From NCBI GenBank assembly GCA_900315455.1, contig OMZE01000003.1, positions 1 to 64,000 on the forward strand: 64,000 nucleotides of DNA, in the 5' to 3' direction. This document shows, one piece after another, positions 25,036 through 35,800 of the stretch. The translations under genes and the position numbers were made by a program. The stretch comes from an uncultured Prevotellaceae bacterium. GTDB lineage: Bacteria; Bacteroidota; Bacteroidia; Bacteroidales; Bacteroidaceae. Position 1 is the stretch's first letter, and every line of letters starts with the position of its first letter. Under the pieces are notes generated by a model. The model saw only the letters and a program-made list of their open reading frames with translations, was not told the DNA's origin and did no database searches.

Positions 25036-26181
25036 TTGCTTGATATAAGTGAAGAGATAGATGACTCCCACAGCCATTACCAATACGGCACCGGCCTGGC
25101 CCATGGCGTCGCTCATCACACCCATCAGCAAGGGGAAGATGGTGCCGCCGAAAAGACCCATGATCATCAGTCCGCTCACCTCGTTCTGCTTCTCAGGCAT
25201 CGACTCAAGTGCGGTGGCAAAGCACATGGAGAAGATGTTGGAGTTGCCATAGCCCACGAGTGCGATGGCTGCATAGAGCACCCATTTCTCTGTGCCGAAG
25301 AAGAGACCACACATCGACAGGGCCATCATGCAGACAGAGATGATGAAGAATGTTTTCATTTTCAGTACACGCAGGAAGAATGAACCTGTCAGACAGCCGA
25401 TGGTACGGAAGATGAAGTAGAGCGAGGTGGCAAAGGCAGCCTCGTTGAGTGTCATGCCAAGGCGCTCCATCAAAATCTTTGGTGCTGTGGTGTTGGTACC
25501 CACGTCGATGCCCACATGGCACATGATGCCGAGGAATGACAGCAGCACGATAGGTGTGCCCAATAACTTGAAGCATTCCACAAAGGTGGATGCCTTGCCT
25601 TCGATGGGCGGTTCTTCAATAGGAGTGACAAAAAGCAGAATCGTTGAAAGTATGCCCACAACGAGGAAAATGCCAAACAGCACGCGCCAGTTCAACCCAA
25701 ACTCTGGGATGACCATCGTGGCTCCCCACATGGCGAGATAAGGTGCCGAGAACGAGGCAATGGCCTTGATAAACTGACCGAAGGTCAATGTGGAGGCCAA
25801 GTTGCCACCACCCATCACCGTAGATACCAGAGGATTGAGTGATGTCTGCATCAGCGCGTTGCCGATACCCAACAAAGAGAAGGCCACAAGCATGATGCCG
25901 AAGTTCTCGCCGAAGAGCGGGAGCAGCAGCGACACTACGGTCACCACAAGTGAGAGCAGCACGGTCTTCTTTCTACCGATCTTGTTCATCAGCATGCCTG
26001 TGGGAACACTGAAGATGAGGAACCAGAAGAACACAAGCGAGGGGAACACGTTGGCAACGGAGTCACTCAGCGAGAGGTCTTCCTTCACATAGTTGGAGGC
26101 GATGCCCACCAGATCCACGAAACCCATGCAGAAGAAGCAGAGCATCACGGGAATCAGATAAATAGACTTATTCTGTTTCAT
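25018..26181 (-). CDS. Sugar importer of the major facilitator superfamily (FHS/FucP-like)
   Basis: The 387-residue protein has about 12 hydrophobic segments and no signal peptide cleavage site. The loop motif GMLMNKIGRKKT (about 62-73) is the MFS signature. It resembles the fucose/glucose/galactose-H+ symporter group, members of which carry fructose in Bacteroidetes fructan loci. Located between the GH32 and fructokinase genes (26 and 19 bp gaps), it probably imports fructose across the inner membrane. Substrate assignment is from context. Confidence 0.9.
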   Translation of the reverse strand: MKQNKSIYLIPVMLCFFCMGFVDLVGIASNYVKEDLSLSDSVANVFPSLVFFWFLIFSVPTGMLMNKIGRKKTVLLSLVVTVVSLLLPLFGENFGIMLVAFSLLGIGNALMQTSLNPLVSTVMGGGNLASTLTFGQFIKAIASFSAPYLAMWGATMVIPEFGLNWRVLFGIFLVVGILSTILLFVTPIEEPPIEGKASTFVECFKLLGTPIVLLSFLGIMCHVGIDVGTNTTAPKILMERLGMTLNEAAFATSLYFIFRTIGCLTGSFFLRVLKMKTFFIISVCMMALSMCGLFFGTEKWVLYAAIALVGYGNSNIFSMCFATALESMPEKQNEVSGLMIMGLFGGTIFPLLMGVMSDAMGQAGAVLVMAVGVIYLFTYIKQLNLKS

Positions 26182-26188
26182 AATAAAA

Positions 26189-26221
26189 AATTTTCAGTCT
26201 TCAATATTCAATCTTCAATTT
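26189..26221. repeat. TTCAATC-type heptamer repeat at the GH32/MFS junction
   Basis: On the plus strand TTTTCAGTC, TTCAATA, TTCAATC and TTCAATT follow one another. The run covers the 26-bp gap between the two genes and the last codons of the GH32 gene. Confidence 0.6.
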
Positions 26222-27869
26222 GATATATCGTTGCTTTCCCACCTTTCACCTTTATGGTGTTGTAGGGCTCTGAGGGGAATACCAGATTGGTCATCGCCAT
26301 CTTGCCGTCGCTGTCGAAAGCCTCAATGGAGCAGCGGTCGATGAAGATGCGCAACTGTTTTACCTTGCCGTATGTCGGGGCTTCGGTCACGCAGGGGAAA
26401 TCCTCGCTGAAACCCACGTTGCCGCTCTTGGTGCGGTCCATGGCAAAGGTCTGCTTAGAGGCATCATAGGTCATCGTCACCTGCTCTCCCTTGGTGTTCG
26501 ACAGCACAATCTCCGTCTTTCCTTTCAATTCGACCACAATCTCGCAGGCCTCGGTGGGCTTCTTCACCCTGACACCACGCATGGCCAGCATCTCCTTCGA
26601 GGGCACCACGCTCAAGTAGGTCTCCCCGGCATAGTCGAAGAGACCGAGGTCGCGGGGTATGCTGTTGGCAGAGCGGAATTGCATGGTGGGCACTACGTTG
26701 GCATACTGCCAGTTCGACATCCATGCCAGTACCACGTGGCGGTTGTCGGGTGCGTTGTAGAACGACACCGTGGCATAGTGGTCCTTGCCGTAGTCCATCC
26801 ATTTCGTCACGTTCGGATTCGACTCACAGGTAAACCGATGTCCGTCGAACTGCCCCACAAAGTATTGTGTAGCACTTCCTCCAAACGGACCGCCGGGGTT
26901 GATGTTGCAGATAAGCACCCACTTGTTGTCTATCTTAAACAAGTCCGGGCACTCCCACACTCCACCGTGGTTGCCGTATTCCTTGCCGAACGACGACTCA
27001 TACTTCCACTCTTTCAGGTCCTTCGACGAGTAGATGCGCATTTCCTGTCCTACTGCAAGGATGAGGTTCCACGCCTTAATGTCTTCGTTCCAGAAAGGAC
27101 GGGGGTCGCGGAAATCCTTTTCTTCGGAAGTCAGCACGGGATTGCCTTCAAACTTCGTGAATGTCTGCCCTCCATCGGTCGAGAAGGCCAGACTCTGGGC
27201 TTGCACATCGCCGCCGAAGGTAGTGGGACGGCTTGAGGTGTACATGGCTACGACTGTTTCCTTGTCGACCACGCACGACCCGCTGAATATCGTGCCCCAG
27301 ATATCGGGAGCAATAGCCACGCCCTCGTCCTTCCAATGGATGAGGTCGGTTGTAGTGGAGTGGCCCCAGTGCATGTTGCCCCACATCGATCCGTAGGGAT
27401 TGTACTGATAGTAGAGGTTCCATACACCATCTTTATAAAACATGCCGTTGGGGTCGTTCATCCACCCGCGCTTGGGGGTGTGATGATAAATGGGGCGGAA
27501 TTGCTCGTTGATAAGCGCAAAATCCACATCATTGTTCTGAGCCAACTTCGAGAAACACAGGCTACCTGTTGGCACATTCTGCACACATATTCGCAACGAA
27601 CCCTTGCCTTGATAGGGTTGCAAGTCGAGTGCTACATAATAGTCCACCTGCTCACGGGCCATACGTACATTCTGCTCCATTTGCAGAATGCCATTGACAA
27701 TAACCTGCACCTTTCCTTCTGGAGCCTTCTCCTCGATGGGCAACCACAGGTAGCGGCCCTCGCTTAGGGGGGTGACGATGCTCTGCTCACATGCCTGTGA
27801 CACCACAGTCTGCGACATTCCCATCGTGAACGTCATTATTGCCATCAGTGCCATTAAGGTTTTTTTCAT
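26208..27869 (-). CDS. Secreted GH32 fructan hydrolase
   Basis: The 553-residue protein has a signal peptide (about 1-19) and an N-terminal beta-sandwich extension (about 22-120). The GH32 five-bladed propeller follows with nucleophile Asp139 in GWMNDPNG, transition-state stabiliser in FRDPRPFW (Arg254-Asp255-Pro256) and acid/base Glu306 in WECPDLF. A C-terminal beta-sandwich ends the protein. It should release fructose from levan, inulin or sucrose-type oligomers, probably as a periplasmic exo-enzyme. There is no lipobox. A -7 element TATTTTTG (27905-27912, minus strand) lies 35 bp upstream, so it may have its own promoter within the locus. Confidence 0.94.
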   Translation of the reverse strand: MKKTLMALMAIMTFTMGMSQTVVSQACEQSIVTPLSEGRYLWLPIEEKAPEGKVQVIVNGILQMEQNVRMAREQVDYYVALDLQPYQGKGSLRICVQNVPTGSLCFSKLAQNNDVDFALINEQFRPIYHHTPKRGWMNDPNGMFYKDGVWNLYYQYNPYGSMWGNMHWGHSTTTDLIHWKDEGVAIAPDIWGTIFSGSCVVDKETVVAMYTSSRPTTFGGDVQAQSLAFSTDGGQTFTKFEGNPVLTSEEKDFRDPRPFWNEDIKAWNLILAVGQEMRIYSSKDLKEWKYESSFGKEYGNHGGVWECPDLFKIDNKWVLICNINPGGPFGGSATQYFVGQFDGHRFTCESNPNVTKWMDYGKDHYATVSFYNAPDNRHVVLAWMSNWQYANVVPTMQFRSANSIPRDLGLFDYAGETYLSVVPSKEMLAMRGVRVKKPTEACEIVVELKGKTEIVLSNTKGEQVTMTYDASKQTFAMDRTKSGNVGFSEDFPCVTEAPTYGKVKQLRIFIDRCSIEAFDSDGKMAMTNLVFPSEPYNTIKVKGGKATIYQIED

Positions 27870-28007
27870 ATCTTTCGGTTTTTAGTTTGTCGAATATCTA
27901 ACTGCAAAAATAAGGAATTTTGTGTTCTTGGTATGTCAATTCTATTTCTTTTGCTATAAATAATCGTTCATAAATATTAAAGTTATCCTGAAAAACAATC
28001 TATTACC

Positions 28008-29627
28008 TTAGTTGCAAATGATATACTGTTGACTAACTTTCACGTCGCTGACGGTGACGGAACCGCCATAATTGTTGATGCTCCAGCAGTTCTTCTGGAT
28101 GCCGTAGATGCGCTGGGTGTAGGCACAGACATCGTTGATGTACATCACCAATACACTGTTGTCGGTGTAGATGTCGATGTGGTAAGTGTTGTCTGCCGGA
28201 CGGGCGAAGTTGTAGCCGTCGGCGGCCTCGATAAAGCCTTTTCCTTCTTCACCCTCTTGCTCGAAGTTCACCTTACGGCCATCCTCCCACTCGGGATTGA
28301 CAACCAGAGTGTAATACTTCTTAGAGTCGGTGCCGCGGGCAAAAGAGATACCGAATTTGTCCCAGTTGTTGGAGGTCTTGACAGTGAAGGAGATATGGTT
28401 GGCAGTGCCAAGGCGGTTGTAAAGCACAAATGCTCCGTCGCCTGTCAGCGTTCCGTTGCTATAGCCGTTGGAAGCCATGACATTGGCATTGACAGCATGG
28501 CTGTACTTGGCAGCCATAGCAGGAACGGCACCGAGTGTCAGCGTGCCGTCGGCATGCTGGATGACCTTGTGGCATACCAGAGCACCACTCCAGTTGGGCT
28601 CACCATCCGCACCCACGTTGATATTGCGGTCGTGAAGGGTGGCACCGGTGCGATAGGGGCACCAGCCCCAGATGTAGCGGTCGGTACCGTTGGATGCTGT
28701 CTTGGCAGCATAGAAAGCACGGGTGTCGAGCACACCCTCATGACCGTCTTTCGGCCAGTTGGCACCTGGATCATTGAAACATGCCTTCAAAGCCTCGAAC
28801 GTAGGAGCCATCATATATTTCACCTTACGGCTCCACGGAGCACGGTAGCCCTCGCTATAGACCATATACCACCAGTTGCCCATCTTGAAGATGTCGGGGC
28901 ACTCACACATACGGTCCCAAATCATCGGGAACGAACCGACATTCTCCCAGTTCTTCAAGTCGCTCGACTTGAACTCGGCAAAGCGGAGTTTGGAAGAGAT
29001 GACCATGTGGTAGAGACCGTCTTCGGCAGTGAATATCTGCGGGTCTCGGAAATCATTGGCATCATAGCCGTAGTCGGTTCCTTTAAGAGCCCATTCGTTG
29101 TCTTTTGTCCAAGTCTTGAAATCGGGCGAGGTGGCGCGCATCACGACCTCGTGGTTGGGCAGTAAAACATTGTAGCCCGTGTAGTAGATGTAATAGAGAC
29201 CGTCTTTCTCGTTATAGATGGCGCAGCCCGTACCGAGGGAAGCGTCCTGCTGGGCGGTGGAGGTGCCGGTAGGCAACACCTCTCCGAGTGGGGTGTATGT
29301 GGCACCATCTCCGGTGGCTATACCCCAGAAGGGGTGATAGCACGCACCGTTGTTGTCGTATTCCTGCAGGTAGAGCACCTTGAACTCTCCGGCCTTCTGG
29401 TCGTAGAAGGGCATGGGGTCACCGCAACGTCCGATGGCGGGGGTGTAATAGGTGTTGAAGCCAGCATCGTCAGTGGGGGTGAAGAAGGCAGTGGTGCCTT
29501 CCCAGTCACGTGAGGGATCGGCGGGGAAATCGTCATCGCTGCAGGAAGCGAGGGTTGTTGTGCTTGCTACAAAACTGCAACTTACAACAAAGCCACAAAG
29601 GATTTTATTGATAATCTTGGTTTTCAT
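28008..29627 (-). CDS. Surface lipoprotein, GH32-like enzyme with DUF4975-type C-terminus
   Basis: The 539-residue protein carries a lipobox at TLASC (Cys29) followed by SDDDF, an acidic stretch of the kind that marks surface lipoproteins. The propeller shows GRCGDPMPFY (Asp70), NDFRDPQIF (Arg194-Asp195-Pro196) and MCECPDIF (Glu242), the three catalytic positions of GH32. The first motif differs from the classical WMNDPNG. The C-terminal third matches the domain found on Bacteroidetes GH32 proteins (DUF4975). By analogy with levan loci it may be the surface endo-acting fructanase, which is inference. It lies 6 bp from the DUF4960 gene. Confidence 0.85.
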   Translation of the reverse strand: MKTKIINKILCGFVVSCSFVASTTTLASCSDDDFPADPSRDWEGTTAFFTPTDDAGFNTYYTPAIGRCGDPMPFYDQKAGEFKVLYLQEYDNNGACYHPFWGIATGDGATYTPLGEVLPTGTSTAQQDASLGTGCAIYNEKDGLYYIYYTGYNVLLPNHEVVMRATSPDFKTWTKDNEWALKGTDYGYDANDFRDPQIFTAEDGLYHMVISSKLRFAEFKSSDLKNWENVGSFPMIWDRMCECPDIFKMGNWWYMVYSEGYRAPWSRKVKYMMAPTFEALKACFNDPGANWPKDGHEGVLDTRAFYAAKTASNGTDRYIWGWCPYRTGATLHDRNINVGADGEPNWSGALVCHKVIQHADGTLTLGAVPAMAAKYSHAVNANVMASNGYSNGTLTGDGAFVLYNRLGTANHISFTVKTSNNWDKFGISFARGTDSKKYYTLVVNPEWEDGRKVNFEQEGEEGKGFIEAADGYNFARPADNTYHIDIYTDNSVLVMYINDVCAYTQRIYGIQKNCWSINNYGGSVTVSDVKVSQQYIICN

Positions 29628-29633
29628 AAGGCG

Positions 29634-31031
29634 TTACTTGGTTAAATAATTGATGGCGTTCTGTGTCATAATCGCGATGTTCTTGTGGAAGTTCTCGGTA
29701 TAGCCAGGCTCGAAGGTGTAGGAGTACCAGTCGTAGCAGCCGGAGCCGATGCAGATGATGCCACCCTTGCCGTCATGTGCAGGATATTCCCATGCAACAA
29801 CAGCACCGTCGCCGCCAACGCCGAGGATTTTACCTCCAGTGCGGCTCTCCCAAGCGGCATGGTTGTCGTAGCCTCCCCAGTCGGTACCGATGTGGTACTG
29901 AGCGGTAGAGTTGGTAATGTGGTAGCCTGCATCGGTGCAGTATACCTCCTGAGGATTGTCGCCCTGAATGAGATTCTGCCACATAGGATGTTCGTTCTGG
30001 CCGTCGAAGATACGGAAACTCCACGGACCTCCACAGAGTTCGGCAGCATCTTCGTTCTGTCCCCAACAGTTGTTGGGCGTCGTCCACTCGTCATCACCGG
30101 TCACACCGATGAAACTGGGCAGGTTGGTGGCGTAGCGTGTGAGGAAGAGGGCACCGCCATTCTCATAGAATGCGCGCAACTCGTTCTTCGTATCAAGGGC
30201 GTCTGTAGCCTTGGCGGCAAATACGTCATGGCCGTCCACACCACCATCTACATGCCAGTGCCACCAGATGACCTTACATTCAGAGAGGTCGAGGGTTCCG
30301 GCACGCAGGTCAGCGAAGGAAGCATAGAGCGAGTTGGCCACATTTCCAAGCATCCACTCGCAGGCGGCCTTGGCCTCTGGGTCGAGTTCGCTCATGGTGG
30401 CAGCCGAGCCTACAAAGAGGGCCGATGGTTTGTCGATGGCGATGACCTTCACGGTGTAGGTGCTCTTGGCCGAGTTGTTGACGACAGTGTAGGTAACAGG
30501 CTGAGAGAAGTCTTGTGGTACCCCAGAGCCAGGAGTAATCGTGGCGTTCTGACTATAAGTAATAGTAGGTACGAGGGCTTTGATGTCGACAGAGGCAGGC
30601 ACATATACCGTGATGGTCTTTGCATCCTGGTCGATTGCGCCGGTGTAGATGTCGTTGATGACGAAGGAGAGAATGCGTGCCTCGTCGTGGAGTACGCTGA
30701 CAGTCCAGTCGAGATAGGTGTCGCCATTGGTGATGTGGAGTACCTTGGCGGCATCCATGTTCAGTGTAGTGCCCTGACTGACGTTGCAAGAGGCACCGTC
30801 AGAAATGCTGAGGGCTGTCACCTTCATGGCTGATGTCTCATAGATCTCGGGCAGGCGTACGACGATGCTCCGCGAGGCCAGGTCGATGTTTCCTTCATAA
30901 TTGTCGAGGGCGAGAGAGGTGACCATGCAGTCGCCTGTGAGTTGCAAGTCGCTTGTGTTGTCGTCGGAGCACGACCAAAGTCCGCAGGCGACGCACAACG
31001 TGCAGAATATATATAATATCTTGGTTTTCAT
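29634..31031 (-). CDS. Surface glycan-binding lipoprotein with DUF4960 domain (SusE-position)
   Basis: The 465-residue protein has a lipobox LWSC (Cys21) followed by SDDN. Two Ig-like repeats (about 35-115 and 118-205) precede a DUF4960-type C-terminal domain (about 208-465, with WWHWHVDGGVDGHDVF and CGGPWSFRIFDGQ). Proteins of this kind bind levan at the cell surface in Bacteroides fructan loci. Here the ligand is inferred from the neighbours. It lies 60 bp after SusD and 6 bp before the GH32-like lipoprotein. Confidence 0.85.
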   Translation of the reverse strand: MKTKILYIFCTLCVACGLWSCSDDNTSDLQLTGDCMVTSLALDNYEGNIDLASRSIVVRLPEIYETSAMKVTALSISDGASCNVSQGTTLNMDAAKVLHITNGDTYLDWTVSVLHDEARILSFVINDIYTGAIDQDAKTITVYVPASVDIKALVPTITYSQNATITPGSGVPQDFSQPVTYTVVNNSAKSTYTVKVIAIDKPSALFVGSAATMSELDPEAKAACEWMLGNVANSLYASFADLRAGTLDLSECKVIWWHWHVDGGVDGHDVFAAKATDALDTKNELRAFYENGGALFLTRYATNLPSFIGVTGDDEWTTPNNCWGQNEDAAELCGGPWSFRIFDGQNEHPMWQNLIQGDNPQEVYCTDAGYHITNSTAQYHIGTDWGGYDNHAAWESRTGGKILGVGGDGAVVAWEYPAHDGKGGIICIGSGCYDWYSYTFEPGYTENFHKNIAIMTQNAINYLTK

Positions 31032-31091
31032 AATTATTTCATTCTTATTAGTGCTGTACCAAATGATTTTCTCTATTCTCTTTCACTACTC

Positions 31092-32819
31092 TTACCAATT
31101 GCCTATGTTTTGGGTGTAGTGACCGTTGGAGGCTGAAATCTGCTCAAAGGGGATAGGTAGGTATTCGTCCTTGTTGGCAGTGAAATGGGCACTGCTGTAG
31201 ATAGCACAATGGGGAATCTCCTCGGCATAGTACTTGTTGAGCACAGTGGCGGCATCACCCCAGCGCACAAGGTCGAAGAAGCGCTCGCTCTCCATACCCA
31301 TCTCAAGGCGGCGTTCCATCTTCACCATCTTCACGGCGTCGTCTTTCGAGTAACTGCCTTTATAGTTGGTGATATACATCTTGACTCCGTAGAGGGTGGG
31401 GTAACTGCTGGTCATTTGTGTGCTGCCGGCAGCGCGGGTGCGAATCTGGTTCACCAACTTCACTGCCTCGTCGGTCTTGCCCAGTTGGGCATAAGCCTCG
31501 GCACGCATGAGGAGCACGTCGGCATAGCGGAACACGATGCGGTTCATCGATGTGGCCCAGTAACTGCCCTTGATGAGGTACTGGTCGATGAGGGCGGGGT
31601 CGACGTTCTGCTTCAGCGTGACGTTATAACCGTAGAGTCCGTTGGAGCGGCTCCAGATGCTGGTCTCTTCCATCATATAGTTCTTGTTGAACATATAGGG
31701 CAGACCTGGAATGCCTACGGTGAGGAACAGGCGCGGGTCGGCGTTGTCGCTGGCCTTGTCGTAGTCCTTGGCGTTGAAACTGTCTATCAAAGGCAGACCG
31801 TCGGCACCTGTGCGATAGGCATTGACGAGGTTCTGAGAGGGCTTGTAGAAGTCGCAACCACCGTCGGTAGCACCGGGAATGTTGGGCGGGATGAGTCCAT
31901 AACTCCAGTTGAGGTTGCCGTAGGTGGAACCGTCGTTGCGTGAGTACTGGATGGCCCAAATGCTCTCACGGCCGTTCTCGTATTGCTCCTCTGGGCGGAA
32001 GTTGTTGTGCAAGTCGTCTTCCAGACCGTAGTTGCTGTAGAGAGAGGGATCGGTGAATTCAATGACCTTCTGCAAGTCGGTCTGGTCGATGGCGGTCACT
32101 TGGTTGGAGTTGGCATCGTCCTGACGATAGGCTTTGTAGAGATAGACCTTGGAAAGGAAGGCAGCGGCAGCGGCTTTGGTTGGACGGCCCTTGTCGGCCT
32201 GTGTCACAGGCAGGGTGTTGTAGGCCTCCATCAAATCATCGATGATGAGTTGCCAGCCCTCGTCGTTCGTATAGGTGCGGTTCGACAGGTTGTTATATTC
32301 GTCGTAGGTCAGGTTCTCGTTCACTACGAATGGGATGTTCTTATAAAGACGCTTCAAAAGGAAGTGGGCATAGGCACGGAGAAACTTCATCTCGGCCAGA
32401 CGCTGCTGTTTCATGGCAAACGAGTCGTCGCAGGAATTGAGCAGGGCGATGGCACTGTTCACACGCGAGATACTGTTGTAGAGGCGCACCCACATATCGT
32501 TGATGTTCCAGTTGGTGGTCAGCACGCCTTGCTGTACCTCTAACTGATGGAAGACGTCACCGTCGCTGGTGCCGCTGCCACCCTTGTAGGCATCGTCGCT
32601 GCGTACATCGAAATTCCACATGGAGAAACTGGAGTTGATGTCCTCGGCAGAGGTGAAGATGGCGTATGCCGACACCACCATGTTCTCGGCATTGGCGGGG
32701 GTCTTTACCTGCTCGTCGCTGAGTGTACCTTGCGGAGTGTGCTCGTCAAGGAAATCGGAGCAACTGCTAAAAGCGCAGATAACACTAAAAGCACAGAAAA
32801 TATTGAATATCTTGTTCAT
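31092..32819 (-). CDS. susD: SusD-like outer-membrane glycan-binding lipoprotein
   Basis: The 575-residue protein has a lipobox FSSC (Cys20). The SusD fold is all helical with TPR-like units, including RLAEMKFLRAYAHFLLKRLY, then GRPTKAAAAAFLSKVYLYKA, and the C-terminal RRLEMGMESERFFDLVRW. It forms the lid on the SusC channel and binds oligosaccharide at the cell surface. The gene starts 12 bp after susC ends. Length is normal for the family. Confidence 0.95.
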   Translation of the reverse strand: MNKIFNIFCAFSVICAFSSCSDFLDEHTPQGTLSDEQVKTPANAENMVVSAYAIFTSAEDINSSFSMWNFDVRSDDAYKGGSGTSDGDVFHQLEVQQGVLTTNWNINDMWVRLYNSISRVNSAIALLNSCDDSFAMKQQRLAEMKFLRAYAHFLLKRLYKNIPFVVNENLTYDEYNNLSNRTYTNDEGWQLIIDDLMEAYNTLPVTQADKGRPTKAAAAAFLSKVYLYKAYRQDDANSNQVTAIDQTDLQKVIEFTDPSLYSNYGLEDDLHNNFRPEEQYENGRESIWAIQYSRNDGSTYGNLNWSYGLIPPNIPGATDGGCDFYKPSQNLVNAYRTGADGLPLIDSFNAKDYDKASDNADPRLFLTVGIPGLPYMFNKNYMMEETSIWSRSNGLYGYNVTLKQNVDPALIDQYLIKGSYWATSMNRIVFRYADVLLMRAEAYAQLGKTDEAVKLVNQIRTRAAGSTQMTSSYPTLYGVKMYITNYKGSYSKDDAVKMVKMERRLEMGMESERFFDLVRWGDAATVLNKYYAEEIPHCAIYSSAHFTANKDEYLPIPFEQISASNGHYTQNIGNW

Positions 32820-32831
32820 GGTTGTTGCTGT

Positions 32832-35800
32832 TTAGAATGAAACATTGAGTCCGAAAGTCACGTTGAGAGGTATAGGATAACCGAAGTTGGCATTCTCCGG
32901 GTCAACGCCCGTGAAGTTGCCGCTCTTGATGGTGAGCAGATTCTGGGCCGAGACATATACGCGCAGGCGCTGCATGTAGAGTTTGTCGGTGAAGGACTTC
33001 GGGAAGTTGTAACCCAGTTGGATGGTGCGGAGTTTGGCATACGAGCCGTTCTCTACAAAGTAACTTGAGACACGTTTCTCGTTGTTGTTGTCCATGGTGC
33101 TGATGGCGGGAATGTTTGAATCCATGTTCACCGGACTCCAGGCATCGAGCAGACGTTCGCCTTTGTTCAGGTTTGAGATGTTCAGACCGCTCCAAAGGTC
33201 GGTTTCCTTCTTCAGGTCGCTGATGACATCGACACCCTGGACTCCTTGCCAGAACATGCTCAGGTCGAAGTTCTTATACTGAAGATAGATGTTCAGACCC
33301 CAGGTGAAGTCGGGCACAGGACTGTAAATCCACTCCTGGTCTTTCTCGTTGATGACACCGTCGTTGTTGAGGTCCTTCCAGCGGATGCGGCCCAAACCGG
33401 CACCGTTCTGTGTGGCATGGTTGTCTATCTCGTCCTGGCTCTTGAAAATGCCGTCGTATACATAGCCCACCTGTGCACCAAGGGGATGACCAACAACACT
33501 CTCTACACCGTTGCCTCCGAAGGTGCCTTTGGCAGCGATGGTCTCGGGCAGTTTGGTCACCTCGTTGCGGTAGGTGCCGATGTTGGCTGCGATGTCATAC
33601 TGGAAGTCGCCCACTTTGCCGCGGTAGCCTACGTTCAGTTCCACACCCTTGTTTTCCATCTCACCGGCGTTGATCCACTGGCTGCTGCCCTCACCCATCA
33701 CACCGATGCCGGGCATGTAGACAAGAATGTCCTTGGTCTTCTTGAAGTACCATTCTATAGAGCCGTAGAGGGCATTGCGGAAGAGACCGAAGTCAAGACC
33801 GAAGTTGGTCTGTGTGGTGGTCTCCCACTTCAGGTCGTCGTTGCCGAGTTGGTTGCGCTTGAAACCGCTGGGGAGGGTCTGTCCGCCATTAGTGCCGGCA
33901 ATGTCATAACTGGTACCATAACTCTGACCTCCGAAACCAGCCTCGCCGTAGTTGCTCTCGTAGAGGGTGTAGCGGGCGATGTTCGAAATCTCCTGGTTAC
34001 CAGTCTGTCCCCAAGAGGCACGCAACTTCAGGTTGTCAAGCCAGTTGATATTCTCCATAAACTTCTCCTGCTTGATGCGCCAACCGGCACTGATGGAGGG
34101 GAAGGTACCATAGCGGTTGTTCTTTCCGAAACGGCTGCTCCCATCATAGCGGATGGTGAGGCCGAGCAGGTAACGGTCATCGTAAGAATAGTTGATCTTA
34201 CCGAAATAGGATATAAGGGTGTAGCCCTCACCAAGGCCATACGACTCTGCTTCTCCCACTCCGGCGTTGGGCCACATATAGTCGGGATTCAGAATCATGT
34301 AGTCGTATTTCTTGCCGCTGAACCAAGTGTCGTCTTCACGGTTAAGTTCAGTACCAACGAGAATGTCGCCACGGTGTCTGCCAAACTCGTAGTTGTAGGT
34401 GGCAATCAAGTTCCACATCCACTTGGTCCAATGTTCCTGCTTGGCCTCCACGCCATTGGTGGCATTGGCCACGGTGCCCTCGGTGATAGGGTATTGGAAA
34501 ATACGCTGTTCTTTCTGGGCATAGTCGAGACCGAAGGTGGTCTTGATGTTGAAATCCTTGAAAGGACTGATGTTCAGATAGGCATCGCCAAACAGGCGCC
34601 AGTACTTATAGCGGTTGTCGCTGTTGCGGTCGAGACGGGCTACGGGGTTCTCACGGTCGGGATAACCTCCCACAGGACCGGCATACTCACCACTGGTGGT
34701 ATAGACGGGAAGAGAGGGGTTGAACTGAAGCACATTCTCCAGGAATCCGCCGGGAGCAGCCACCTCACTGGTGCGGTTCAGCGTGAAACTTTCACCGATG
34801 GTCACGATGTTGCGGTCGCCTACCTTGACGAGTTTGTAGTCGCTGTTTACACGTGCGGAGAAACGCTCGAAGTCGCTGTCTTTAATGATACCTTTATTCT
34901 TATAGTAGCCCAGTGAGAAGAACGACATGCCGCGCTCCGAGCCGTTGCTCAGCGACACGTTGTACTGATGGATAAGACCAGTACGGGTAGTCTCGTCGAA
35001 CCAATCGGTATCGGCTGCGGGTGTCGTGCCGGCAGCATCGAGATATTTGCTCATGGTGATGTGGTTCAGCGTGGGAATGCCTTGTTGGTTGTAGCCCCAG
35101 TCGAACTTGTAGCCCAGACCATTCATGTTGGGGTCCAGACCATCGTTGACATAGCCTTGCCACATTACCTGACCGAACTCCTTGGCGTTGAGCACCTTCA
35201 TCTTGTTGGTGTAGGTCTGTACGGCGACGCTGCCGTCGAAATCAACGCGCACTTTGCCTTCCTTGCCTTTTTTCGTCGTGATGATAATCACACCATTGGC
35301 AGCACGCGAGCCATAAATAGAGGCTGAAGCAGCATCTTTGAGTACCTGAATCGACTCGATATCGTTGCCGTTCAACTCGTGCATGCCAGCCTTCGTGGGC
35401 ACACCGTCGATGATATAGAGTGGGTCGTTGTTATTCAGAGTTCCTATACCACGGATGCGAACCGTAGCAGCACCAGAAGGAGAACCGTCGGCGGCAATGT
35501 TCATGCCCGGCACACGTCCCTGCAAAGCCTTGATGGGGTTGTTCTCGTTCTGCTTGGCCAACTCGTCTACATTCACGGTAGAGATGGCTCCCGTCAGGTC
35601 GGCCTTACGCTGGGTGGTGTAACCGGTAACAACCACCTCGGTCAATTCTGAAGTGCTCTCCTTCATTTCGACTTTCATGCCAGGGGCTGCGGCAATCTCT
35701 ATGTCGTCGTAACCAATGTAGGAGATAACCAACGTCTTGCCAGCCTCAACCTGAAGGGTGAAGTTGCCGTCGAAGTCAGTAACAGTACCGTTGGATGTTC

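Noticed and set aside
33246-34916. 556-residue plus-strand reading frame opposite susC
   Set aside because: It is a complementary-frame shadow of a strong susC coding frame with no domain or start signal.
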